A DNA stretch of 43,041 bases from Lachnospiraceae bacterium (GTDB lineage: Bacteria > Bacillota > Clostridia > Lachnospirales > Lachnospiraceae). Made by a program: the position numbers and the translations under genes. This document shows positions 8,517 to 16,049 of this stretch, one piece after another (position 1 is the first letter of the stretch; the number at the start of each line of letters is the position of its first letter). The notes under the pieces are model-generated. The model had not been told where the DNA came from and ran no database searches. It worked only from the letters and a program-made list of their open reading frames with translations. The stretch is from contig JAGAQU010000040.1 in assembly GCA_017622575.1 (NCBI GenBank), forward strand, positions 1 to 43,041. Reading direction: 5' to 3'.

Positions 8517-10802
8517 ATTTGAGGTAAAATCTATCATTACCTTATACAGATCCCCGTCGATCTCCACCTTCAGCTTTCCGCCCTGAAGCTCCGTAAAGCT
8601 TCTGGCGATGGCAAGGCCAAGACCGCTGCCTTCCGTATTTCTTGCACTGTCACCCCTGACGAAACGCTCTGTCAACTCGTCGGGATTGACGTTAAGCTCA
8701 CAGGCTGACATGTTCTTCATCTCAAAGTGAAAGCCTTTTTCCGTCTTTTCTCCCACCACATACACTCTGGTATGAGGCATGGCATATTTTATGGCATTGG
8801 TGTAAAGATTCTCAAATATCCGGTAGGTTTTCTGGCTGTCCAGTTTCAGGATTACCTTCTCCTCCGGCATGGAGAACCGGAAGATCAGATCAGCTTCCTC
8901 CACTTTATCCTCGTATTCCAGATACACCTGCCGTATCAGATTGCAGATGTCCACATCCACCGGATTTAAGGTCACATTGCCGCTGCTCGCCTTGCTGACC
9001 TCAAACAGATCCTCTATCAGGAACCGCAATCTTGCGGTCTTTTTCTTTAACACCCCGAGATATTCCTCTCTTTTCTCCTGCGAAAGACCGTTATCTTCAA
9101 GAAGCTCCACGTAGGTAGTGATGGCAGTCAGGGGTGTTTTCAGATCATGGGAGACATTGGTGATCAGCTCCGTCTTCATCCGTTGGCTCCTGACCTCTTC
9201 CTCCACCGCCTTTTTGAATCCCGCCTGAATGGAAGCAAGCTCCTTCTTATAGGATTCAAATACACCGAAATCCTCCTCAAGAGAAGTGTTCAGATTGCCC
9301 CCGGCTATTGATCTCGTTGCTGTCAGAACTTTACGGTACTGTTCCTGAATTTTCTGCACATACTTCTTCAGACCAAAGTAAAGCACCGCCGAATATACGA
9401 AAAGGGCAAACCAGCCGAACATCCAGAGGGTACAGGCAATTGCCAGAATGGCAAAATTGAGAACTACCAGCTTAAGGATCGTCTTATTCGCTTTTTCTCC
9501 CAGATCCACATGGAGAATCTCCTCCTTCAGTTTCTCAGCGTTTCTCTTTGCTAAGCCACAGAGGCCCCGCCAGCATTTCACGATCAGGCTTCTCTCAAGA
9601 ACAAACTCCTTCACGCCAAGGCTGACCACCTCACCCAAAGAATTGGATAGGTAAAACCATACGCCAAACAAAAAACTGAGCGAGACGAGATTGACGATAA
9701 ATGTAAGAACCGGATAAAGCTGTATCGGAAGCATGGTCAGATACTCCCGGTAAAAATCCTCAAAATAACCTCTTTTTGTACTGTTCATCAGATATACTGT
9801 CAGTTCCGATGCAACTGCAACCCAGAAAAGGCCTGCGGGCAGGGAAAACTCCAGGTACAGATGCGCTCCCCTTCCTTGATGAAGGGTATACCTTTTCATC
9901 AGAGGAAGAAGAAGGGCACACAAAAGAAGTGCAATCAGGATCACTCTGAAAGCCTGAGGCGCCCCTGCCTGATAATAGGCGTACCAATGGTAATACTGAT
10001 CGCCTTCTCTTATTTGAGACATCGCCTCCTTCTGCTCCGTGGTCAGCGCGTAACAGACAGTCACATTCTTTGGTCCTGATATGGTATATCTGACACGATA
10101 GGATTCTGTGTCGTCACTGTAGAAAGCAGAAACAATATTTCCGGAAGCATCTGATCCGATTCCGATTGTGTCCATGAAATCATTGCGCAGGGTATAGCCT
10201 TTCATGGTGCTTTGGACTCTCTTAAGAAGGCTGTCTGCACCTTCGCCCCTGACTGACACATCCTTAAGGAAACCGGCACTGTCGTAGGTAAGCTTAATAT
10301 AATAAGGATACTTTTCATTCAACACATCATCCGCATCCTCTGTTCCCAGCCTGTCAAGCTCACTCTCCGTATTTTTTACCTGTCTGTCCGTAGCTGAATC
10401 GACCATACAGTAATCAAGATTCTGAAAGAGGCTTTCCTTCAGCTTCTGCTGCCAGAGACCAAGAATGTCATCCAGGACTCTTCTTGCCTGTTCTTCGCAG
10501 TTCTCTATGCTGATCTGCGCATACTCCTCACTATCGTAATCTTCCTTCTCTATGGAAAGGAACAAATCGCTGTACAGAAGATTTTCTCCGGCCGAGATCT
10601 CCGCCATTTCTTTATACAGCACAAAATTTGCCTCATAAAGTTGTTCCAGAAAGCCGTCAGACTGCAGAATATTCTCCTCATACCGTGACGCCCTTTCGTA
10701 AAACACAGGATAAAACGCCATAAAAATAACTGCGGCAAGGATAATCAACGTCCCTGCAATCACCAAACTGAATTTTTTACTGTTTTTCGATTTTGTATCC
10801 AA
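8508..10802 (-). CDS. Membrane sensor histidine kinase
   Basis: This 764-residue kinase has an N-terminal membrane helix (about 11-31), a large outer domain of about 250 residues that I do not recognise, and several further membrane helices (about 285-305, 318-338, 360-390, 445-475). The kinase core follows: phospho-acceptor NVSHDLKTPLTA near residue 550, the N box NLYTNAIKY and the G box GSGLGLAI. It starts with TTG at 10802, nine bases after AAGGTGG, inside the end of the response regulator gene (26-base overlap). It pairs with that regulator. The signal is unknown. It lies next to the Pho-type nptA promoter, but the layout is not that of classic PhoR, so a Pho role is only a possibility. 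Confidence 0.88.
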   Translation of the reverse strand: MDTKSKNSKKFSLVIAGTLIILAAVIFMAFYPVFYERASRYEENILQSDGFLEQLYEANFVLYKEMAEISAGENLLYSDLFLSIEKEDYDSEEYAQISIENCEEQARRVLDDILGLWQQKLKESLFQNLDYCMVDSATDRQVKNTESELDRLGTEDADDVLNEKYPYYIKLTYDSAGFLKDVSVRGEGADSLLKRVQSTMKGYTLRNDFMDTIGIGSDASGNIVSAFYSDDTESYRVRYTISGPKNVTVCYALTTEQKEAMSQIREGDQYYHWYAYYQAGAPQAFRVILIALLLCALLLPLMKRYTLHQGRGAHLYLEFSLPAGLFWVAVASELTVYLMNSTKRGYFEDFYREYLTMLPIQLYPVLTFIVNLVSLSFLFGVWFYLSNSLGEVVSLGVKEFVLERSLIVKCWRGLCGLAKRNAEKLKEEILHVDLGEKANKTILKLVVLNFAILAIACTLWMFGWFALFVYSAVLYFGLKKYVQKIQEQYRKVLTATRSIAGGNLNTSLEEDFGVFESYKKELASIQAGFKKAVEEEVRSQRMKTELITNVSHDLKTPLTAITTYVELLEDNGLSQEKREEYLGVLKKKTARLRFLIEDLFEVSKASSGNVTLNPVDVDICNLIRQVYLEYEDKVEEADLIFRFSMPEEKVILKLDSQKTYRIFENLYTNAIKYAMPHTRVYVVGEKTEKGFHFEMKNMSACELNVNPDELTERFVRGDSARNTEGSGLGLAIARSFTELQGGKLKVEIDGDLYKVMIDFTSNFT

Positions 10803-11499
10803 CGCCCCACACCACCTTTAAATATTTTGGTTCCCGGGGATTTAACTCAATCTTTTCCCGGATTTTCCTGATATGTACCATGATCGTATCTGTATTGATC
10901 GCCTGCTCATTCCAGACCCTCTCATAAATTTCTTCCGCCGAAAACACTCTGCCCGGATTCTTCATCAGAAGAAGCAGTATTTTAAATTCAAGCGGCGTCA
11001 GCTTTGCCGGCTTTCCGTCCACACAAACCTCCACCGTCTCCTCATTTAATTCCAGTCCGCCGATCACATGAACCTTGTCATTGTTTTGCTGCCCGCCCAC
11101 TGCTTTCAAAAATTTCCCGTATCTGCGAAGATGGGAATTCACTCTGGCAAGCAGCTCCATAGTGGTAAAGGGCTTCGTCACATAATCATCCGCGCCCATA
11201 TTCAGTCCCATGATCTTATCCACTTCCTCCGATTTGGCAGAAAGCATGATCATCGGAAATTCATATCCTTTTTCTCTCACCTTCATCACCATGGTGATGC
11301 CGTCCATTCTCGGCATCATCACATCCACGATTGCCAGATGGATGTCTTTTCCCTCCTGTGCCTGCTTGCAGATACAGGCAAGTCCATCCACACCGTCCTT
11401 CGCCTGCAGCACCTCATAGCCCTGATTCTTTAAGTAAATCTCAATTCCTTCCCTGATTTCCTTATCGTCCTCTACGATCAAAATCCGATATGTCTCCAT
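10777..11499 (-). CDS. OmpR-family response regulator
   Basis: The receiver domain (about 1-120) has the acidic pair DD at 11-12, the phospho-acceptor Asp59 in VDVMMPRMDG, the switch serine in MLSAKS and the lysine in VTKPF. A winged-helix DNA-binding domain (about 140-240) ends with the typical VRGVGY-like motif, here VWGVGYKIEK. At 240 residues it is complete. It is the first gene of a two-gene unit with the overlapping histidine kinase and lies 49 bases downstream of a glycosyltransferase gene, so it could also be transcribed with DedA and the glycosyltransferase. OmpR-type regulators bind direct repeats of about 10-11 bp, so it is a formal candidate for the Pho-like boxes nearby. Confidence 0.92.
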   Translation of the reverse strand: METYRILIVEDDKEIREGIEIYLKNQGYEVLQAKDGVDGLACICKQAQEGKDIHLAIVDVMMPRMDGITMVMKVREKGYEFPMIMLSAKSEEVDKIMGLNMGADDYVTKPFTTMELLARVNSHLRRYGKFLKAVGGQQNNDKVHVIGGLELNEETVEVCVDGKPAKLTPLEFKILLLLMKNPGRVFSAEEIYERVWNEQAINTDTIMVHIRKIREKIELNPREPKYLKVVWGVGYKIEKQ

Positions 11500-11548
11500 C
11501 TCTTATCTCTCCCTTATATTTACCATCATGTTCAGCCGGACATTATGC

Positions 11549-12757
11549 TCACATATGCATTGCTGAACTAAAGTATACCACATCCCCTCTCTTCCCGAAA
11601 TGTCTCTCTTCCTCCTTCCGGGCTCTGCGCCTGATGGCTTCCATGTAAATTTTTTCAGCCTTTGCAGCGATCAGATCACTGCGATAATTCTCCGCCGTTT
11701 TCTTTGCGCCTTCCGTCAAAATCTGGAGTTCTTTCTTTTCCAGAATATCCATCAGTTTGTCCGAAAATTCCATTTCTGACACATTTGTCATATATCCGTT
11801 TTCCCCGCAGATAACAACATCTTCGGTTCCTGTTGCCCTTACGGTAAGCACCGGTGTGCCTGCTGCCATTGACTCAATCAGTACTATCCCCTGCGTCTCC
11901 GACCGGGAGGCAAAAAGAAACAGATCCGCCGCATGACAGTAATTTCTGATCTCCTCATTTGTAACTGCTCCCACAAAAACAATTTCTTCCTGTACACCCA
12001 GCTCTTCTGCCAGCCTTTGCAGATGTTTTCTCTCCGGCCCGTCACCCACAAGCAGCAGCTTAAAGTCACTGCCCCGCCTTTCTTTTATCAGCTTCACACT
12101 GCGGATCAGGAACTCCACATTCTTTTCCTTTGCAAGCCTTGACACACTGACAAAGAGATGCTTTCTTCCCCGCAAATACATCCTTCTTATCTGTGCCGCC
12201 TTCTCTGTATCAGGCGAAAAGCTGTCCATGGGAATTCCGGTAGGTAATACGCTTACAGGCGGTTTTACGGAAATTCCCTCGAGATATTCCTTCATAAGCG
12301 GCGTAGGCGCTATCACCAGATCGCAGGGAGCGGTGCAATGTCTTAAATAGGACGGCATCAGCCGGGAAAGCCCGGACAGTCCCACATAGTGAAGATACTG
12401 CTCATATCTTGTGTGATAGGTAAAGACCAGCGGTACCTCATATCTTTTGGAAAGATACCTGGCTGCTTCTCCCATCATCATAGGGTGATGCACGTGTATC
12501 ACATCAAAATCTTCCTCCCTGAACCGCTCTTCTATGATCGGGTCAAGGCTGTTTGGGACGGAAAATCCCCCTGCCACATTCCGAAGCAGGGATCCGTATC
12601 TCACCACATCCTTCTCCTCTTCCTGCATATCATAGCTTGGTGCAAATACCACCACCTCATGCCCCATTCTTCTCAGCCCCTCGGTCAGCCGTTCCACAGA
12701 AATGGGAACACCGGCAACAAAAGGCTTATAACTGTTTGTCATCATTGCTATTTTCAT
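11549..12757 (-). CDS. GT4-family glycosyltransferase, probably glycolipid-forming
   Basis: The 402-residue protein has the two Rossmann-like domains of GT-B enzymes. The N-terminus MKIAMMTNSYKPFVAGVPIS binds the acceptor side, and the C-terminal half has VSRLAKEKN, LLLVGDGPER and the ExxxxxxE nucleotide-sugar motif in ETQGIVLIESMA. It resembles enzymes that transfer a sugar to diacylglycerol, but the acceptor cannot be proved from sequence. I chose the ATG at 12757, eight bases after AAGGAGG. A 24-residue upstream extension lacks a ribosome site and overlaps dedA. It follows the DedA-family gene by 14 bases, so the two form an operon, which fits a membrane-lipid role. Confidence 0.82.
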   Translation of the reverse strand: MKIAMMTNSYKPFVAGVPISVERLTEGLRRMGHEVVVFAPSYDMQEEEKDVVRYGSLLRNVAGGFSVPNSLDPIIEERFREEDFDVIHVHHPMMMGEAARYLSKRYEVPLVFTYHTRYEQYLHYVGLSGLSRLMPSYLRHCTAPCDLVIAPTPLMKEYLEGISVKPPVSVLPTGIPMDSFSPDTEKAAQIRRMYLRGRKHLFVSVSRLAKEKNVEFLIRSVKLIKERRGSDFKLLLVGDGPERKHLQRLAEELGVQEEIVFVGAVTNEEIRNYCHAADLFLFASRSETQGIVLIESMAAGTPVLTVRATGTEDVVICGENGYMTNVSEMEFSDKLMDILEKKELQILTEGAKKTAENYRSDLIAAKAEKIYMEAIRRRARKEEERHFGKRGDVVYFSSAMHM

Positions 12758-12771
12758 CGTCTCCGCCTCCT

Positions 12772-13272
12772 TTACCTCAATACCGTATCGCCGAAGAAAA
12801 AGCCGGCACCTACGAAAACTAAGTTCCATACAAATATTCCGAGTGTGGAACTCACAATGTATTTGCCGAGATTCATTTTTGATACCCCAGCGGGTATGGA
12901 GATCAGCGTTCTAAGCATGGGAATCAGCTTACTGACAAAAATGCCGATGCCCCCTTTACGGCGCACCCATTGAAGCTTACTTTCTATCGCCGGGCGCTGT
13001 TTCGGATATTTGTTTAAATATTTTTCCAGAAACAATTCGCCGCCTTGATACCCCAGAAAATAAAGAATAAGACTGCCTGTCAGACCGGCTGCTATGGTGA
13101 TCAGAAGCGCCAGAAAGAAATTGATATTCCCCTTCGCTGCCCAAATCCCTGCAAGCGGCATGATCACGCCTGCCGGAAATCCCGGCAGATTCATATATTC
13201 CAAAAGAACAATGATAAAAATGGCGATTCCGCCATAGCTTGTAAAATATCCTGTAATGGTTTCCACTGTCAT
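12772..13272 (-). CDS. DedA-family (VTT domain) membrane protein
   Basis: This is a 166-residue membrane protein with re-entrant and transmembrane segments. The DedA core is clear: EYMNLPGFPAGVIMPLAG near the N-terminus, GSLILYFLGYQGG, and SKLIPMLRTLISIPAGVSKM with the conserved arginine and proline. DedA proteins act as lipid carriers or flippases (for example of undecaprenyl phosphate or phosphatidylethanolamine) in several bacteria. GGGAGG stands a short distance upstream of the ATG. It is divergent from the small membrane protein gene at 13498, and 14 bases separate it from the glycosyltransferase downstream. Confidence 0.88.
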   Translation of the reverse strand: MTVETITGYFTSYGGIAIFIIVLLEYMNLPGFPAGVIMPLAGIWAAKGNINFFLALLITIAAGLTGSLILYFLGYQGGELFLEKYLNKYPKQRPAIESKLQWVRRKGGIGIFVSKLIPMLRTLISIPAGVSKMNLGKYIVSSTLGIFVWNLVFVGAGFFFGDTVLR

Positions 13273-13367
13273 AAATAAGACCTCCCTTTCCTCTTTACTA
13301 ACTATAACGTAGAAACCTAAACAAATTTCTGCACCAATTCCAAAGAATTTCTTAAGAAATAGATAAT

Positions 13368-13433
13368 TTCACATAATTTTTACATGGTTTTCACATGTTC
13401 GTGATAGTTAGACGGGAAATAAATTTTTATAAT
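13368..13433 (+). promoter_or_regulatory. Pho-box-like promoter of the small membrane protein gene
   Basis: Hexamers TTCACA (13368-13373), TTTACA (13379-13384) and TTCACA (13390-13395) lie at exactly 11-bp steps. They are followed, again at 11 bp, by GTGATAGTT (13401-13409) and, 21 bases after GTGATA, by TATAAT (13428-13433). The same GTGATAGTT element and spacing occur at the promoters near 14999 and 23474. A 14-bp palindrome, ATTTCTTAAGAAAT, lies just upstream at 13347-13360 in the divergent spacer. Confidence 0.7.
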
Positions 13434-13497
13434 ATAAAGAAAAGTTTCTATGATGGATTTCAGAAACATAGTCATGTTACAGGAGGTATCATGCGAC

Positions 13498-13734
13498 ATG
13501 TTAGCACTTTATAAATATTTGAATCAAAAAAAGAATCCTAATCTTGCCATGTTTTGCTTTTTACTTACGAACATCATATTCTGGTTTCTTGTCGGCTCCC
13601 TAGTCGGTGCTTTGATCGCTACCCTTTTGTTTGACAGAGAACTGATTGTTTCCTGCGCTGTTACCCTAGGGGCATGCCTTGCCCTTATTCTGGGTTATGT
13701 CAAAGGATATATCTTCGTGATTCAGCATTCCTGA
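13498..13734 (+). CDS. Small two-helix membrane protein of unknown function
   Basis: I choose the ATG at 13498 (MLALYKYLNQ), which lies 11 bases after AGGAGG at about 13481. This gives 78 residues, with two hydrophobic helices at roughly residues 15-40 and 48-70 joined by a short LLFDRE loop. A longer frame from 13450 has no ribosome site and would start at the transcription start region. The family is not recognised. It is the only plus-strand gene in the first 27 kb and stands alone behind a Pho-box-like promoter, so it is probably made under phosphate limitation. The spacer to the next feature carries no other gene. Confidence 0.65.
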   Translation: MLALYKYLNQKKNPNLAMFCFLLTNIIFWFLVGSLVGALIATLLFDRELIVSCAVTLGACLALILGYVKGYIFVIQHS

Positions 13735-13773
13735 TTCATTTGCTTTTTATTATTCCCTTCATATATAGTTACC

Positions 13774-14193
13774 CTAACCAAAGAGGCGAAACCGATTTAT
13801 CGGTTCCGCCTCTTGGCTTTCCTGCTCATTCACTGCGATTGCTCTGAGAAGGCAGCTGCTTACTGCCTGTACCGCCTTGTAGATATAACAAATATCCGTT
13901 TCAAAGTTTCCTGCCTTTATCAGATATTTTTCATGATTCTCTCTCAAATACCGGATTGTTGCTGTAAGTGACATGGCAGGCTTATTCTCTTTCTCTGAGA
14001 ATACCGCTTCCCCCTTCAGATAATCTTCCAGCTGTCTTTCATACAGAATATGACTTGGAAGCCCGCCCTCAAAAACAAAATTATGGGCAAGCGTATAAAA
14101 ATCCTCCACATAATGAAGTACCCAGCTTCTTTTCTCTTCCGGCAGATTTTTCACAATTTTTTCTGTTACAAACAAATGACTTCTCTTGTTCAT
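13774..14193 (-). CDS. Zinc-dependent phospholipase C-like protein, apparently internally deleted
   Basis: The 139-residue product begins MNKRSHLFVTEKIVKNL and continues VLHYVEDFYTLAHNFVFEGG. Both stretches resemble a clostridial protein group related to zinc-dependent phospholipase C, but there they are separated by roughly 60 residues that include GSILPDIKPSF-like metal-ligand sequence. Here they are joined in frame near residue 17 (about 14135-14150). Some expected metal ligands are therefore missing and activity is doubtful. It starts with a good AGGAGG site and follows the eroded glycosyltransferase gene by 33 bases, so the two were probably one operon. The comparison is from memory, so the deletion is less certain than in ppk. 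Confidence 0.5.
   Translation of the reverse strand: MNKRSHLFVTEKIVKNLPEEKRSWVLHYVEDFYTLAHNFVFEGGLPSHILYERQLEDYLKGEAVFSEKENKPAMSLTATIRYLRENHEKYLIKAGNFETDICYIYKAVQAVSSCLLRAIAVNEQESQEAEPINRFRLFG
13778..13816. terminator. Strong hairpin between convergent genes
   Basis: A long stem (CCAA.GAGGCG with CGCCTCTTGG, and an inner ACCGA with TCGGT) lies between the small membrane protein gene and the convergent PLC-like gene. It also encodes the last residues of the latter. No T run follows on either strand, so it may slow or protect transcript ends rather than act as a classic terminator. Confidence 0.45.
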
Positions 14194-14226
14194 CTCTATT
14201 TCTTCCTCCTCATAATCCGGATGGTT

Positions 14227-14930
14227 TTATGCCTGCTTTGCCCAAAGAGAAGCAAGCACCTCCTCATAGGAATTCATCAGATCATCCATCACGCCTGACC
14301 AGCTTCTTAGCTTTGCCGTTTTCAGTGCACCCTCCGAAAGCTTTCTTCGAAGCAGAACAAGCTGTGCCAGCATTTCTCCCCGGACAAAGCCTGTCAGCTT
14401 TACATTGTCCATACCGCAGTTTTCCAGATATTCCCTGTAGGGTCCGTCTCCGGCAAAAAGAAATACTGTATTTTTTTCACCGCCTGCTCCAAATGTCCAG
14501 ATGGGTATACCCCTGCTCCTTCAACTGTTGATAGGTCTGCCGGGAAGGACACAGCGTCAAAAGCGCCTGACTGTGAAAATTCTTAAAGTATGCCTTTACA
14601 GGTTTTTCCAAAAGCTTTGCATGGAAATATTGAAGATACTGGTCGATATTGGTGTGAAAGGATGTCACAAGAGGAATTCCCGTTTCCCTGGCGATTCGGA
14701 GACCCTCATTTCCTATGGTGAACTCTGTTACGACATGGATCAGATCCGGCTTGAATTCCCTTAAACCGCAGAATGTAATCCTCCGCTGTCTCCTCCGAAT
14801 ATTCCGGTGCAAAAAAGATATGTTCAATTTGATTTCTTTCAAGATATCCGTGCAGTCTTGACAAGGTGTTGGCTACGCCGTTAATCTCGGGGTAATAAGT
14901 GTCTGTAAAATAAGCTATCCTCAGTTTCAT
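14227..14930 (-). pseudogene. GT4 glycosyltransferase broken by three internal deletions
   Basis: Three successive frames together read as one glycosyltransferase related to SqdX/MgtA/diacylglycerol glycosyltransferases. First, MKLRIAYFTDTYYPEINGVA to EDYILRF. Second, after a frame change near 14757-14768, LREFKPDLIHVVTEFTIG to THLDIWSR. Third, after another change near 14470-14485, NTVFLFAGDGPYREYLE to KLTGFVRGEMLAQ. It then jumps in frame near 14355-14370 to LSEGALKTAKLRSWSGV and the end. Missing are the segment around the acceptor site, the linker with the start of the C-terminal domain, and the ETFG..VLEAMA donor-sugar motif. Only about 235 codons remain of an expected 380-400. The ATG at 14930 has GAGGG upstream and a Pho-type promoter. 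It was probably a glycolipid enzyme. Confidence 0.8.
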
Positions 14931-14971
14931 GTTCTTTTCCCTCGTAATTTCATTTTTCTGTACCTGTTTAC

Positions 14972-15037
14972 ATCGTACTATTTTGAAGGAAATCAAACTA
15001 TCAGAGAAAAATATATTTTGCGTAAAAATCCGGTAAA
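14972..15037 (-). promoter_or_regulatory. Pho-box-like promoter of the glycosyltransferase pseudogene
   Basis: On the minus strand, TTTACC (15037-15032), TTTACG (15026-15021) and TATATT (15015-15010) repeat every 11 bp. They are followed in step by CTGATAGTTTG (CTGATA at 15004-14999) and, 21 bases further on, by TACGAT (14977-14972) as -10. The spacing equals that of the promoters at 13368 and 23447 exactly. The box begins 6 bases before the stop of the preceding zinc-ribbon gene. Confidence 0.65.
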
Positions 15038-15042
15038 ACCTG

Positions 15043-15849
15043 TCATTTCACCTGCTCAAGCTCGAGCACCACCCAGTCATCCTCCTTCAGGTCATACTCT
15101 TTACCGCAATACGGACAATACCTGATTCTGGAGGCGTCAAAGCTGCCACCGCAGCCCCGGCACTGCACCTTTCGGATAGAAAAGCCGTAATCCTCTGGCT
15201 TTTTGATATCCTTACAGAGCTTCATTCGAAAGATATCATTCTTTTTATATATTCTATTGCCGCCGTCATGAATGTCCGACATGAACAGGTTAATATCCAG
15301 ATAACAGTATTTTCCTTCCACCTGACAGCTGTTTAATGTTGTGGTTCCCTGATAGGCAATATCCACAATATCACGGAATGCGTCCCCCGCCACTTTACCC
15401 TGGCATACCGCCAGATTACTCCTGTCGTCGGTAAAGAGTATGATTTTCAGAAGGGATACCACTTTACTCAGGAAATAGTCATAGGAAAATGCAGGATCGT
15501 ATTTCTTGAGAAATGCTGTGATCTTATGCCTCGCCCGATCTCTTCCCACAAATCGATGTACGGAAAACAACCCCCGAAACAGACTGTAAATCAAAAACAA
15601 AACGCCAAAGAACAAATATCCCAAAAAAGAAAACAAAGGCATCATAAAGTTTGATACCGCGAATCACGCTGAGGTTAACTTCATAATCAGAATAATGAAA
15701 GTCGGTAACTTTGGGAAACAAATCTGTCATCTGAAATCTTGGTGTTCCCTTTTTCCCGGCTCTATCCGAGAAACGATACTCCATACGGATGTTTCTTCCT
15801 CTCCGGCAAATGCAACTCCGTAAGTTTTCTCCTGCCTTGTTTCTTCCAT
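15043..15849 (-). pseudogene. Membrane protein with C-terminal zinc ribbon, broken by two frame-changing deletions
   Basis: The gene starts with ATG at 15849 (MEETRQEKTYGVAFAGEEET). It changes frame near 15775-15800 into YRFSDRAGKKGTPRFQMTDLFP, then again near 15615-15650 from IRGIKLYDA into FSFLGYLFFGVLFLIYSLF, a membrane helix. The last part has a TIM44-like alpha/beta look and ends in a CxxC...CxxC zinc ribbon (CRGCGG and CPYCGK). No single frame covers the whole, so the intact protein is lost. An exact function is unknown; such proteins in clostridia are generally uncharacterised. It has its own Pho-box-like promoter upstream and lies between the large Ugp operon and the glycosyltransferase pseudogene. 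Confidence 0.65.
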
Positions 15850-15915
15850 GATAGAATCTCCCCTGTTTTCTGTTTTCTTTCTCTATCCATGATTTTCATA
15901 ATCCTTTTATTTTAG

Positions 15916-15980
15916 ATTACTATACTTTCTTTTTTTTGAAATATCTCTTCTCTGTAAAGCGTATGTAAACTTTGAGTAAA
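15916..15980 (-). promoter_or_regulatory. Pho-box-like promoter of the zinc-ribbon gene
   Basis: On the minus strand, TTTACT (15980-15975), TTTACA (15969-15964) and TTTACA (15958-15953) lie at exact 11-bp steps, then GAGATA in register (15947-15942). A -10 is less clear: AGTAAT (15921-15916) at 20 bases or TATAGT (15924-15919) at 17 bases. The box starts just downstream of the terminator of the Ugp/phospholipase operon. Confidence 0.6.
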
Positions 15981-15993
15981 AGCTCATTAAAAC

Positions 15994-16022
15994 AAAAAAA
16001 TCTTCGGACCGAAGCCCGAAGA
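15994..16022 (-). terminator. Terminator of the Ugp/phospholipase operon
   Basis: On the minus strand a 7-bp stem (TCTTCGG with CCGAAGA) is followed by seven T, directly after the stop of the MFS gene at 16050. Confidence 0.8.
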
Positions 16023-16049
16023 ACTTGTTAAAACATTTTTATTTTTGAA

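Noticed and set aside
13297..13307. GTTATAGTTAG (minus strand) as a matching Pho-type promoter for dedA
   Set aside because: The upstream positions at 11-bp steps do not match TTTACA and no -10 follows at 21 bases, so DedA and its glycosyltransferase are not included in the proposed regulon.
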